64,000 nucleotides of DNA from Porphyromonas pasteri (GTDB lineage: Bacteria > Bacteroidota > Bacteroidia > Bacteroidales > Porphyromonadaceae). Position 1 is the stretch's first letter. Each line of letters opens with the position of its first letter. The notes under the pieces are model-generated. The model did no database searches, was not told the DNA's origin, and saw nothing but the letters and a program-made list of their open reading frames with translations. The DNA lies in contig NZ_BMPU01000001.1 of assembly GCF_014647755.1 (NCBI RefSeq), forward strand, positions 1 through 64,000. Direction: 5' to 3'. The position numbers and the translations under genes are program-made. This document shows, piece by piece, positions 1 to 7,631 of the stretch.

Positions 1-11
1 CGCTTCGTTTT

Positions 12-27
12 CCCCCCCCCCCCCCCC
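12..27. repeat. Homopolymer tract of 16 C
   Basis: An uninterrupted run of 16 cytosines at the left edge, about 100 bp upstream of the metY promoter. Such tracts slip in replication and may vary in length. The gene upstream lies outside the window, so no role can be assigned. The rest of 1-130 holds only a weak GC-rich hairpin near 48-73 and no gene. Confidence 0.9.
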
Positions 28-130
28 TTGGCTACTTGGAAGGACTTCACACGCGACACACTGCGTGCGTGTCATATGTGAGAGCTGGGGGAGTCTCTAC
101 ATTATATATAGCTCCTGCGAGACGGGAGAT

Positions 131-160
131 TTGGAGGGTAGTTAATTTTCATTACCTTTG
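131..160 (+). promoter_or_regulatory. Bacteroidota-type promoter of the metY-metX-thrA operon
   Basis: A TTG at 131-133 and a perfect TACCTTTG -7 box at 153-160 are separated by 19 bp. This matches the TTG/TAnnTTTG consensus of the major Bacteroidota sigma factor. Transcription would begin a few bases after 160, giving a leader of about 225 nt before metY. That leader contains the Met-rich peptide and the terminator hairpin. Confidence 0.8.
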
Positions 161-191
161 CCCGAAAGAAACTCAAGAAGAGAAGTATTAG

Positions 192-275
192 ATGAAGCGT
201 ACCACGTACATGATGTCCATGATGATGATGCAGATGATGTCTGCGTCGGGCTCGTCACATCTGTACTTCGCATAG
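192..275 (+). CDS. Met-rich leader peptide, 27 aa (candidate attenuator peptide)
   Basis: ATG at 192 opens a 27-codon frame ending in TAG at 273-275. After MKRTTY comes MMSMMMMQMM (210-239), so 9 of 27 residues are Met, eight of them within ten codons. The frame starts about 25 nt after the predicted transcription start, follows a purine-rich stretch, and ends 23 nt before a perfect terminator hairpin. Downstream lie the genes for homoserine and homocysteine synthesis. The layout is that of trp, his or thr attenuators, in which ribosome stalling at codons for the scarce amino acid prevents termination. The sequence and layout are observed; the function is inferred. Confidence 0.72.
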   Translation: MKRTTYMMSMMMMQMMSASGSSHLYFA

Positions 276-329
276 TCGAATCTCCAAGATATCACGTAAG
301 CCCGCTGCAGTCCATGATTGCAGCGGGCT
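242..329 (+). promoter_or_regulatory. Putative attenuator: competing antiterminator and terminator stems
   Basis: Bases 242-252 (TGCGTCGGGCT) lie just after the Met codon block. They can pair with 299-309 (AGCCCGCTGCA): six contiguous pairs, one mismatch, one G-U and three more pairs. The same 299-309 segment forms the 5' arm of the perfect terminator stem with 319-329. A ribosome stalled early in the Met codons would leave 242-252 free and favour the antiterminator. One that reaches the stop codon at 273 would cover 242-252 and favour termination. Confidence 0.65.
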
Positions 330-337
330 GTGCTTTT
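299..337 (+). terminator. Intrinsic terminator in the metY leader
   Basis: Perfect 11-bp stem AGCCCGCTGCA (299-309) / TGCAGCGGGCT (319-329) with a 9-nt loop, followed by GTGCTTTT (330-337). It lies between the promoter at 131-160 and metY at 396, so it can only act on the operon's own leader transcript. The U tract is short and starts a few bases after the stem. Confidence 0.75.
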
Positions 338-395
338 ATAGCACCTCCCCATTTACTCCCCATTACTATTCACCCCACAAACAACGACGAAGACA

Positions 396-1670
396 ATGAG
401 CAAGAACGTATCTACCCTGGCCCTCCACCACGCTTTCGATCCCACTGCAAACTGCGGCTCCACTGCAGTGCCCCTTTATCAGGCGAATGCCTTCGCTTTT
501 GATAGTACTGACCACGCTGCTGGGGTCTTTGACCTGCAGATCCCTGCCTACCTCTATACCCGCCTCAATAACCCCACGACCGACGTCCTTGAGCAGCGCC
601 TGGCAGCCCTTGAAGGTGGTGTCGGTGCCATAGCTACGGCAAGCGGCATGGGTGCTATCGCTACGACGATCTTCACCCTGCTGCGTGCTGGTGACCATAT
701 TGTAGCCTCCTCCAGCGTCTACGGCGGTACGTACAATCTCTTGAGCGTCACACTGCCCCGCCTCGGTATCACGACGACCTTCGTCGATGCCCAGGATCCC
801 AAGAACTTCGAGGCAGCTATCCAGCCCAATACCAAGCTCGTCTATACCGAGACGCTGGGCAACCCCAAGCTCGACTTCGTCGATATCGCCGCTGTAGCTG
901 ATATTGCCCATGCTCACGGCCTCCCCCTCGCCGTAGATAATACGCTGACACCTGTGCTCTGCCGCCCCATCGATCATGGTGCTGATATCGTGATCTACTC
1001 GCTGACGAAGTACTTCTGCGGTAATGGTACGGCTATGGGTGGTGCAGTGATCGACTCGGGTAAGTTCGACTGGACGAATGGTAACTTCCCTGACTTCACC
1101 GAGCCCAGCCCAGGCTATCACGGCCTGCGCTACAGCGAGACGTTTGGCCCTGCTGCCTTCATCGTCCGTGCTCGTGTCGAAGGGCTGCGTGACCTCGGTA
1201 GCTGCCTGAGTCCCTCGAATAGCTTCATCTTCATCCAGGGTCTTGAGACGCTCTCGCTTCGCATCCAGCACGCTTCGCAGTCGGCACTTGAGATCGCTCG
1301 TTGGCTCCAGAGCCAGCCTGAGGTCGCTTGGGTGAGCTACCCTGGTCTGGAGTCAGATCAGCATCATAAGATCTGCGACCGCTACCTCAAGGGAGGCTTC
1401 GGCTGTATCATCACCTTCGGTCTGAAGGACGGCTACGAGGCTGCTAAGAGCTTCGTCGATAACACGGAGATCTTCCGCATCGTGGCCAACCTCGGCGACA
1501 CGAAGTCCCTCATCATTCACCCCAGCAGCACGACGCACCGTCAGCTCTCCGAGGAGCAGCAGCGCTCGGCAGGTGTCACCCCCGACCTGGTGCGCCTCTC
1601 CATCGGCCTCGAAGGTATCGAAGACCTCAAGGCAGACCTGGCTCAAGCACTGAAGAAGGCGACGAAGTAA
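396..1670 (+). CDS. metY: O-acetylhomoserine aminocarboxypropyltransferase (sulfhydrylase)
   Basis: A 424-aa cytoplasmic PLP enzyme of the Cys/Met metabolism family. It makes homocysteine from O-acetylhomoserine and sulfide. The PLP-binding lysine is K205 in YSLTKYFCGNG, and the cofactor-ring aspartate is D181 in AVDNT. LNNPTTDVLEQR near residues 58-68 and SGMG near 83-86 are also typical. The length fits MetY (about 425 aa) rather than the shorter MetB/MetC enzymes. It is first in the operon: metX follows after 1 nt and supplies its substrate. The start at 396 gives the family N-terminus. Expression is probably controlled by the leader attenuator upstream. Confidence 0.92.
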   Translation: MSKNVSTLALHHAFDPTANCGSTAVPLYQANAFAFDSTDHAAGVFDLQIPAYLYTRLNNPTTDVLEQRLAALEGGVGAIATASGMGAIATTIFTLLRAGDHIVASSSVYGGTYNLLSVTLPRLGITTTFVDAQDPKNFEAAIQPNTKLVYTETLGNPKLDFVDIAAVADIAHAHGLPLAVDNTLTPVLCRPIDHGADIVIYSLTKYFCGNGTAMGGAVIDSGKFDWTNGNFPDFTEPSPGYHGLRYSETFGPAAFIVRARVEGLRDLGSCLSPSNSFIFIQGLETLSLRIQHASQSALEIARWLQSQPEVAWVSYPGLESDQHHKICDRYLKGGFGCIITFGLKDGYEAAKSFVDNTEIFRIVANLGDTKSLIIHPSSTTHRQLSEEQQRSAGVTPDLVRLSIGLEGIEDLKADLAQALKKATK

Positions 1671-1671
1671 G

Positions 1672-2634
1672 ATGCTGCACGAAGTCTCTATCCCCGACTT
1701 TCGCTCCGAGCGAGGTGAGTCTTATCCCGAGGTCATACTGAGCTATGAGGTGGCTGGTCCACCTCTTGGCTCGGCGCCTCTGGTAGTCGTGTGCCACGCC
1801 TTGACGGGTAACTCTACCGTCACAGGCGAGCAAGGCTGGTGGAATAAGCTCATCAGCGAGGAGGGGGCTATCTCTCCGACGCACTACACGATCCTCTCCT
1901 TCAATATCCCAGGCAATGCCTATGATGGGCGCGAAGCCGAAGATCCCGAGGCCTTTGAGCTGCGTGATGTCGCTCGTCTCTTCCTCCTCGGTCTGGAGGC
2001 GCTGGGCGTGAAGGAGGTCTATGCTGTCATCGGAGCTTCGATGGGCGGAGCGCTTACGTGGCAGATAGCTTATCTCAACCCAACGCTGGCGAAGCATATC
2101 TTTCCCATCGCTTGCGACTATCGTGCTTCGGACTGGCTGCTCACGCAGACGCTTATCCAGAAGCAGATCCTTGCGCACTCCTCGCACCCGCTGGAGGATG
2201 CACGCATCCATGCGATGTCGTGCTACCGCACGCCTCAGTCGCTCAATGTGCGCTTCGCTGGTCAGCGTGATAGTCGGGGTACAGGCTCAGGGCAGTACGA
2301 CGTCGAGAGCTGGCTTCTCTACCATGGCGATGCCTTGGCACGCCGCTTCAAGCTCTCGGCCTACCATGTGATGACGCACCTGACCTCGACTATCGGGGTC
2401 TGTGAGGAGGTAGAGGCTCTTGCACGTATCCGTTCGGCTATCCATATAGTCTCCATCAATAGCGACCTCCTCTTCACCCATGACCGTGCTGAAGCGACCT
2501 ATGAGGCGCTGCGTGCGCTGGGTATGGACGTGAGCCTTGCTGTCATCCACTCGATCCATGGGCATGATGCCTTCCTCATGGAGTACGAGCAGCTCAATCA
2601 TATCATCAGACCTTACTTTCCTACTCACGTATGA
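1672..2634 (+). CDS. metX: Homoserine O-acetyltransferase
   Basis: A 320-aa alpha/beta-hydrolase of the MetX family that acetylates homoserine with acetyl-CoA in methionine synthesis. The nucleophile elbow is GASMGG with S123. The C-terminal histidine is in HSIHGHDAFL (about residue 298), and an acidic residue in NSDLLFTHD (about 265) completes the triad. The early HALTGNST and GNAYDG stretches are MetX hallmarks. It starts 1 nt after metY and its last four bases overlap the start of thrA (ATGA), so the three genes are probably translated as one coupled unit. Its product is the MetY substrate. Confidence 0.93.
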   Translation: MLHEVSIPDFRSERGESYPEVILSYEVAGPPLGSAPLVVVCHALTGNSTVTGEQGWWNKLISEEGAISPTHYTILSFNIPGNAYDGREAEDPEAFELRDVARLFLLGLEALGVKEVYAVIGASMGGALTWQIAYLNPTLAKHIFPIACDYRASDWLLTQTLIQKQILAHSSHPLEDARIHAMSCYRTPQSLNVRFAGQRDSRGTGSGQYDVESWLLYHGDALARRFKLSAYHVMTHLTSTIGVCEEVEALARIRSAIHIVSINSDLLFTHDRAEATYEALRALGMDVSLAVIHSIHGHDAFLMEYEQLNHIIRPYFPTHV

Positions 2635-5063
2635 AGATCTTGAAGTTCGGGGGGAAGTCCCTGGATAATGGTAGCGGCATCTTGACGGTGCTGGATATCA
2701 TCATCGATAACTATCGCGCTGGCGAAGCTCCCGTCGTCGTGGTCTCAGCGCGCGGTAAGAGCACTGATGCCCTGCTCGCTCTCGCGGAGCAGGCTTGCGC
2801 TGGTGAGCCCTACGAAGCAGCCCTCCAAGCCTTCTGGGAACATCAGTGTCAGGATACTACGCTTCGCTTCGAGGCGGAGCGTGTGCAGCTGGAGCGCCTC
2901 CTCTCGGGGATCTCGCTCTTGGGCGAATGCTCCCCTCGTACTGCAGACGAACTCGTGAGCTATGGCGAAGTCCTCTCGTCGCAGTATGTCGCACAGGCGC
3001 TCAAGGACCGTGGCTACGAAGCCGTGGCGATTGACTCGGGTGACTTCCTCGTGACGGATGCCCACTACGGCTCGGCTTCGGTCTTTACCGAGGCTTCGCG
3101 AGAGCGCTGTCGTACGCTCTTTGCTGGGCTTCCCCCAGGAGTGATACCTATCGTCACGGGCTTCATCGCTCGTGATGAGGCTGGGCGTCGCACGACGCTT
3201 GGGCGCAATGGGAGCAACTACAGCGCAGCGCTCTTGGCGAACTTCCTCGAGGCTTCGCTGATGGAGAACTACACGCATGTCGATGGCATCTATACGGCCA
3301 ACCCCAGTGTCGTAGCCGAGGCACGCAAGATCGACGAGCTCTCCTATGCTGATGCTGCGGAGCTATCGCAGTTCGGCGCAGAGATCCTCCATATCAAGAC
3401 GATTGAGCCGCTACAGGAGCGGGGTATCCCACTGCGCGTGCTCAATACCTTCAGCTATGGTGAGGAGTCGAATGGGACACTCGTCACGGCTCATCCACGG
3501 GACAAGGTCGTGCGTGCGCTGGCTTCGCTCTCGGGTAAGGCGCTCATCCACTTCGAGGGGCGCAATATGCTTGGGCGCTCGGGGATCGATGCGCGTATCT
3601 TCCGCTCGTTTGAGGCAGCAGAGGTGAGTGTCAGCCTCATCGCTCAGGGCTCTACGGAGCGTGGTACGGCGATTGTCGTCGACGAGGAGGAGGCCGATCG
3701 CGCAGTGGAAGCCCTCGTGCAGGAGTTTCACCACGATCTCGAGACTGGTCATGTGACGAAGATCTATGCGGAGAAGGGGCTAGCAGTGGTCGCTATCATC
3801 GGGCTGAACTTATTGGAGTTCGACCGCCCCTATCGTGCCCTCGTGCGCAACCGCATCCTGCCTATCCTCCTCAGCAACTCGGTACCGGAGAATACCCTCT
3901 GCCTCCTGGTACGTGATGATGAAGAGCGTGAGAAGGCGCTGAAGGTCATCCACGGCGAGCTCTTTGAGCGCCCCAAGCGCATCCATCTGGCGGTCATTGG
4001 TCACGGCACGGTCGGTGGTGCTTTCATCGGGCAGATCATCCAGCAGCGTGAGCTCCTCATCGCGCAGAAGAATATAGACCTACGCATCTTCGCGATCGCT
4101 GACTCACGCCATCTTCTGCTTAGTTCTTCGGGTGCGGGGGCCGATTGGACGACCGAGCTGGAGCGTGCTCCCTTCTCGGGTGACCTTCCCGAAGCGATCA
4201 TCAGCTACGGACAGCGTCAGGCACTGGAGAATATGATCCTCGTGGACAATACCTCGTCCCCTGTCATCGCTTCGCACTACGCTCGCTATGCAGCTGAGGG
4301 CTTCGATATCGTCTCCTCGAACAAGAAGGCGAACATCGCACCCTATGCCGACTACAGCTACCTGCGGGATACGCTCCAGCGTCATCGCCGTAGCTACCGC
4401 TATGAGACGAATGTCGGTGCGGGCCTCCCACTGATCGACAACCTCAAGCTCCTGCACCTCTCGGGCGAACGGATTACACGTATTCACGGGCTCTTCTCGG
4501 GAAGTCTCAGCTATATCTTCAACCGCCTCACCGAGGAGCCCGAGCGTTCGCTCCGCTCCATCGTCGAGGAGTCGGCACGCCTTGGTCTCACCGAGCCTGA
4601 CCCGCGCGAAGACCTCAGCGGAGAGGACGTAGCGCGCAAGGTGCTCATCCTCGTGCGTGAGCTGGATGTACCTGCCGAACTCTCGGATGTCCGCTGGGAG
4701 AATCCCGTACCCGAGGCCTTGCGCTCGCTGAGTCTGGAGGACTTCTGGGCGCGCTTTGGTGAGCTGGAGGCTTCCATCGAAGCGCTACGTGCTACGGCTA
4801 AGCCCGATGAAGTACTCCGCTATGTCGGGGATATCGTCTGGGATGATGTGCGTCAGGAGGCGACGCTCTCGGCGGGACTCCGTCTCGTCTCCCGCACGTC
4901 GCCACTGGGTCGTGTGAGTGGTGCGGATAGCTGCTTCGAGATCTACACGGAGAGCTATGGTAGCCAGCCCATCGTCATCCAAGGGGCGGGTGCCGGTGCT
5001 GCCGTCACGGCACGTGGTGTCTTCGGCGATGTCCTGCGCTTGGCTGAGGGCTACGAGAGCTAA
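2631..5063 (+). CDS. thrA: Bifunctional aspartate kinase / homoserine dehydrogenase
   Basis: An 810-aa fusion that performs the first and third steps from aspartate to homoserine. The N-terminal kinase (about 1-290) starts with KFGGKS. Central ACT-type regulatory repeats lie at about 300-440. The C-terminal dehydrogenase begins near 450 with the NAD(P) motif GHGTVG and carries SSNKKAN with the catalytic lysine and the GLFSGSLSYIF signature. The kinase motif is usually KFGG[TS]S; the lysine here is unusual and may be a lineage feature. The product homoserine is used directly by the neighbouring MetX. No asd gene is present in the window. Confidence 0.94.
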   Translation: MKILKFGGKSLDNGSGILTVLDIIIDNYRAGEAPVVVVSARGKSTDALLALAEQACAGEPYEAALQAFWEHQCQDTTLRFEAERVQLERLLSGISLLGECSPRTADELVSYGEVLSSQYVAQALKDRGYEAVAIDSGDFLVTDAHYGSASVFTEASRERCRTLFAGLPPGVIPIVTGFIARDEAGRRTTLGRNGSNYSAALLANFLEASLMENYTHVDGIYTANPSVVAEARKIDELSYADAAELSQFGAEILHIKTIEPLQERGIPLRVLNTFSYGEESNGTLVTAHPRDKVVRALASLSGKALIHFEGRNMLGRSGIDARIFRSFEAAEVSVSLIAQGSTERGTAIVVDEEEADRAVEALVQEFHHDLETGHVTKIYAEKGLAVVAIIGLNLLEFDRPYRALVRNRILPILLSNSVPENTLCLLVRDDEEREKALKVIHGELFERPKRIHLAVIGHGTVGGAFIGQIIQQRELLIAQKNIDLRIFAIADSRHLLLSSSGAGADWTTELERAPFSGDLPEAIISYGQRQALENMILVDNTSSPVIASHYARYAAEGFDIVSSNKKANIAPYADYSYLRDTLQRHRRSYRYETNVGAGLPLIDNLKLLHLSGERITRIHGLFSGSLSYIFNRLTEEPERSLRSIVEESARLGLTEPDPREDLSGEDVARKVLILVRELDVPAELSDVRWENPVPEALRSLSLEDFWARFGELEASIEALRATAKPDEVLRYVGDIVWDDVRQEATLSAGLRLVSRTSPLGRVSGADSCFEIYTESYGSQPIVIQGAGAGAAVTARGVFGDVLRLAEGYES

Positions 5064-5119
5064 GAGCTCCACATTCGCCCGCTCTTGATAGAGGGCGGTG
5101 CAGTACCTTACTATTTCTT

Positions 5120-5151
5120 GAGGGTGCGAACCAATATAGGTTCGCACCCTC
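5120..5151 (+). terminator. Terminator after thrA, built around an intergenic-repeat core
   Basis: Perfect 13-bp stem GAGGGTGCGAACC (5120-5132) / GGTTCGCACCCTC (5139-5151) with loop AATATA, followed by TTCCT. The tip of the hairpin (GTGCGAACCAATATAGG) is the same motif that begins the intergenic arrays at 10635 and 55140. Confidence 0.75.
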
Positions 5152-5174
5152 TTCCTATATGAGTACGTGGGTAG

Positions 5175-5208
5175 AGCTATATAGGATGGCGAAGAATGCT
5201 ATATAGCT
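5175..5208. repeat. Perfect 10-bp inverted repeat AGCTATATAG / CTATATAGCT
   Basis: Arms at 5175-5184 and 5199-5208 are separated by 14 bp. A related TATATAGCTT(T/C)GTG string occurs near 63193, and a weaker match near 10727. The repeat lies between the thrA terminator and the palindrome array at 5284. No function can be assigned. Confidence 0.7.
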
Positions 5209-5283
5209 TTGTGAAGTGACCTCTATTAGGTTGTTGCTCTGCGTAGGGATAAAAGTTGTGGACGAGTGGCAGATAAGTTTGGG

Positions 5284-5359
5284 CTACGTACGTGGCCCTA
5301 ATATCTACGTACGTGGATATTTGGACTGACGTACCTGGTCTTTAAGACTACGTACATAG
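5284..5359. repeat. Intergenic 21-22 bp phased array, core CTACGTACGTAG (4 units)
   Basis: Units start at 5284, 5305, 5326 and 5348, with periods of 21, 21 and 22 bp. Cores are ctacgtacgtgg (twice), ctgacgtacctgg and ctacgtacatag; the spacers are unrelated to each other. The same core family recurs at 29563-29638. The array lies between the thrA terminator and the promoter-like box of the next gene. The interval 5064-5474 holds no gene. Confidence 0.8.
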
Positions 5360-5435
5360 ACAGAGGAAAACCACTACGGGAAGGCGCTTTTCCCTTCAAG
5401 AGAAGGACACTTTTCCTCTGCTGGGGTGAATGCCG

Positions 5436-5443
5436 TATCTTTG
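5436..5443 (+). promoter_or_regulatory. TATCTTTG -7 box upstream of the 186-aa gene
   Basis: An exact TAnnTTTG box 32 bp upstream of the start at 5475. No TTG lies at the usual distance upstream, so only half of the promoter is convincing. Confidence 0.55.
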
Positions 5444-5474
5444 TGAACCCTAATTCATTATTTGGCAGAAGACG

Positions 5475-6035
5475 ATGAGCGAACAGGAAGCCTACCTCGA
5501 GCAATATACAAGTGAACTTCAGCCCCTCTTACTGCAGCTTGCACAGCAGGAGGGGTTTCTTCGTGGTCCCCTCTTAGAGACGGCAGACCTCGACGAGCTG
5601 TGGCCCGCGCTGGCACAGCCCTATATGGCCAGTGCCGTGCCCGACTTCGAGCAGTACCCGCTGGTGTCGCTCGGCTGGATGACCTTCGTCGGTATGGCGA
5701 TGGCCGTGCTGTGGGATGAAGACTGGCAGCGCTATCAGCCGCTGGGCAGTGCGCTCTATACGCAGCTTCGTGATGCACGTGGCTGGGATGAGCTGGACGA
5801 ATATGTGCTCGAAGATGTCCTCGGGATGCTCCGTGGCTCGGAGGAAGCCAAGCGCTATACCGACTTGGTACGTCGCTTGGCAGAGCTGGCGCTTACGCAG
5901 CTTCGTCATGAGAATGCCGAGCCATCGAGCCCCATAGCATTCCAGCTCTATGCACGTACGCTCTTCGGTCTCTATCGCATCGGAGTAGCGCTGGGCTTGG
6001 CACGCTTGGGCTACAAGCTGACTCAGGCTAACTAA
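5475..6035 (+). CDS. Conserved hypothetical protein, 186 aa
   Basis: Family not recognised with certainty. The protein is mostly helical, acidic and rich in Leu and Trp. It has no signal peptide; a moderately hydrophobic stretch near residues 56-75 (LVSLGWMTFVGMAMAVLW) may be buried or membrane-associated. Long hypotheticals of this kind are common in Bacteroidales. The gene stands alone: it has its own -7 box at 5436, and the next start is about 58 bp beyond its stop. Start ATG 5475 is the first in frame after that box. Codon use matches the neighbours. Confidence 0.75.
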   Translation: MSEQEAYLEQYTSELQPLLLQLAQQEGFLRGPLLETADLDELWPALAQPYMASAVPDFEQYPLVSLGWMTFVGMAMAVLWDEDWQRYQPLGSALYTQLRDARGWDELDEYVLEDVLGMLRGSEEAKRYTDLVRRLAELALTQLRHENAEPSSPIAFQLYARTLFGLYRIGVALGLARLGYKLTQAN

Positions 6036-6092
6036 GCTGGGTGGGGGAGTGTGCTCCCCGAAAGTCAAAGTCACGATATAAATACAGAGCAT

Positions 6093-7463
6093 ATGAATAC
6101 ATTCGATCGAATAAGAGTTTATTTCAATCTACGTCCTGACCTTGAAGAGGAGCAGGCGATCATCGAGGAGGTGACCCGTGGGGTGTCCTACCGTGGAGCT
6201 AATCTCTGGATCCTCATCGCAGCGGTCTTCATCGCGTCACTCGGGCTCAATGTCAATTCGACTGCTGTCATCATCGGTGCGATGCTCATCTCCCCGCTTA
6301 TGGGACCTATCATCGGGATGGGGCTCGCTGTGGGGACGAATGACCTGGACCTCCTGAAGCGCGCGCTGAAGAACTTCAGTATCGCTATGCTTATCAGCGT
6401 ACTCACCGCTACGATTTACTTCTTCATCAGTCCGCTGGAGGAGGCGCAGTCGGAGCTGCTGGCACGTACTACGCCGACAATCTATGACGTACTCATCGCC
6501 TTCTTCGGTGGTGCCGCTGGTATCATTGCCCTCTCGACTCGTGGTCGTGGAGGGAATGTGATCCCTGGGGTCGCCATCGCTACGGCACTCATGCCTCCGC
6601 TCTGTACGGCGGGCTATGGTCTGGCGACGGGGCAGCTGAACTTCTTCTTCGGGGCCTTCTACCTCTTCTTCATCAATACGGTCTTCATCAGCTTGGCGAC
6701 AGCTCTCGGGGTGCGTATGATGCGCTTCCACTATCATGAGTTCCTCTCGCCTGAGCGAGCTAAGCACGCCCGAAATATCCTGATGCTTATCGTCATCGCG
6801 ACGACGATCCCTGCGGTCATGATGACGATCAATATCATCCGTACGAGCATCTTCGAGAATGGACTTCGTCGCTTCATCTCCTCAGAGCTGGAACAGCCCG
6901 GGACACAGATCCTCTCCTCGGGGACAGATGCAGCGGCGAAGGAGCTACGTGTCATAGCCGTAGGGCGTGCGATCACGGAGGAGAAGCAGAGGTCAGCATC
7001 GGAGAATATGGAGCACTATGGCCTCGGTGGCTATCAGCTCTCAGTGATTCAGGGGGGAGCTTCGGATAGCTTGCTGGCGCTCAGTAGTCAGCTGGCGCAG
7101 CGCGCCTACAGTCAGGAGAGCGAGCATCAGAAGCTCCTCGAGCTCTCGGCTGATAATGCAGCGCTTACCCAGCAGCTCAATGCCTATACCCGATGTGAGG
7201 AGGTGGCCGAAGCCATCCGCCCCGAGCTGGCGGTACTCTTCCCTGCTGTACGCTCGCTGAGCTTGGCGCGTACCGTCGAGGTGCAGCGTGACACGACGGC
7301 TACCCGTCGCTTCGTCACGGCGGTCTTTGCTGTAGACGACTCGAAGAGCTGGACTTCGGCCGATGCCACTCGCTTCCAGGAGTGGCTCAAGACGCGCCTC
7401 TCGGGAGATAGTATTGTCCTGCTTCCTCGCACGCAGGCTGCTACTACGGCAGCTCGCCGATAA
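6093..7463 (+). CDS. DUF389 (TIGR00341-like) membrane protein
   Basis: A 456-aa inner-membrane protein. The first half (about residues 30-240) holds several transmembrane segments with the family motif AVIIGAMLISPLMGPIIGMG and a second block, VIPGVAIATALMPPLCTAGYGLATG. These match the DUF389 'uncharacterised hydrophobic' family, whose function is unknown. The C-terminal half is soluble and partly coiled, with Ala/Glu/Gln-rich stretches. The start at 6093 (MNTFDRIRVYF) is preferred over an in-frame codon at 6051, which would add a 14-residue extension that does not look like protein. A terminator follows at 7503. Confidence 0.85.
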   Translation: MNTFDRIRVYFNLRPDLEEEQAIIEEVTRGVSYRGANLWILIAAVFIASLGLNVNSTAVIIGAMLISPLMGPIIGMGLAVGTNDLDLLKRALKNFSIAMLISVLTATIYFFISPLEEAQSELLARTTPTIYDVLIAFFGGAAGIIALSTRGRGGNVIPGVAIATALMPPLCTAGYGLATGQLNFFFGAFYLFFINTVFISLATALGVRMMRFHYHEFLSPERAKHARNILMLIVIATTIPAVMMTINIIRTSIFENGLRRFISSELEQPGTQILSSGTDAAAKELRVIAVGRAITEEKQRSASENMEHYGLGGYQLSVIQGGASDSLLALSSQLAQRAYSQESEHQKLLELSADNAALTQQLNAYTRCEEVAEAIRPELAVLFPAVRSLSLARTVEVQRDTTATRRFVTAVFAVDDSKSWTSADATRFQEWLKTRLSGDSIVLLPRTQAATTAARR

Positions 7464-7502
7464 GGCTATCCCTTACCCGCCTCTTTGCGTAGAAGAGGAA
7501 GA

Positions 7503-7540
7503 CAGTCCTCCCAAGCGGCGCATACCGCCTGGGAGGACTG
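7503..7540 (+). terminator. Terminator after the DUF389 gene
   Basis: A 16-bp stem with one mismatch, CAGTCCTCCCAAGCGG (7503-7518) / CCGCCTGGGAGGACTG (7525-7540), with a 6-nt loop. There is no strong U tract. Confidence 0.7.
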
Positions 7541-7581
7541 CTGTATATGGGTGAGCTATTCGCTCGTTGGGCGGTCTTTTG

Positions 7582-7589
7582 TACCTTTG
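7582..7589 (+). promoter_or_regulatory. TACCTTTG -7 box upstream of the outer-membrane protein gene
   Basis: An exact Bacteroidota -7 box between the preceding terminator and the ATG at 7632. The closest upstream TTG (7567-7569) is only 12 bp away, so the -33 element is unclear. Confidence 0.6.
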
Positions 7590-7631
7590 CCCTACCATCT
7601 AACATTATTCATCCAAACTACTATAGTAGCT

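Noticed and set aside
158-502. 114-aa open frame over the met leader
   Set aside because: It crosses the leader peptide, the terminator hairpin and the metY start in another frame, has no family features, and is not explained by codon use. The 27-aa Met-rich frame fits the context better.
366-1271. 301-aa frame antisense to metY
   Set aside because: A shadow of metY caused by biased third codon positions; low-information composition and no domain.
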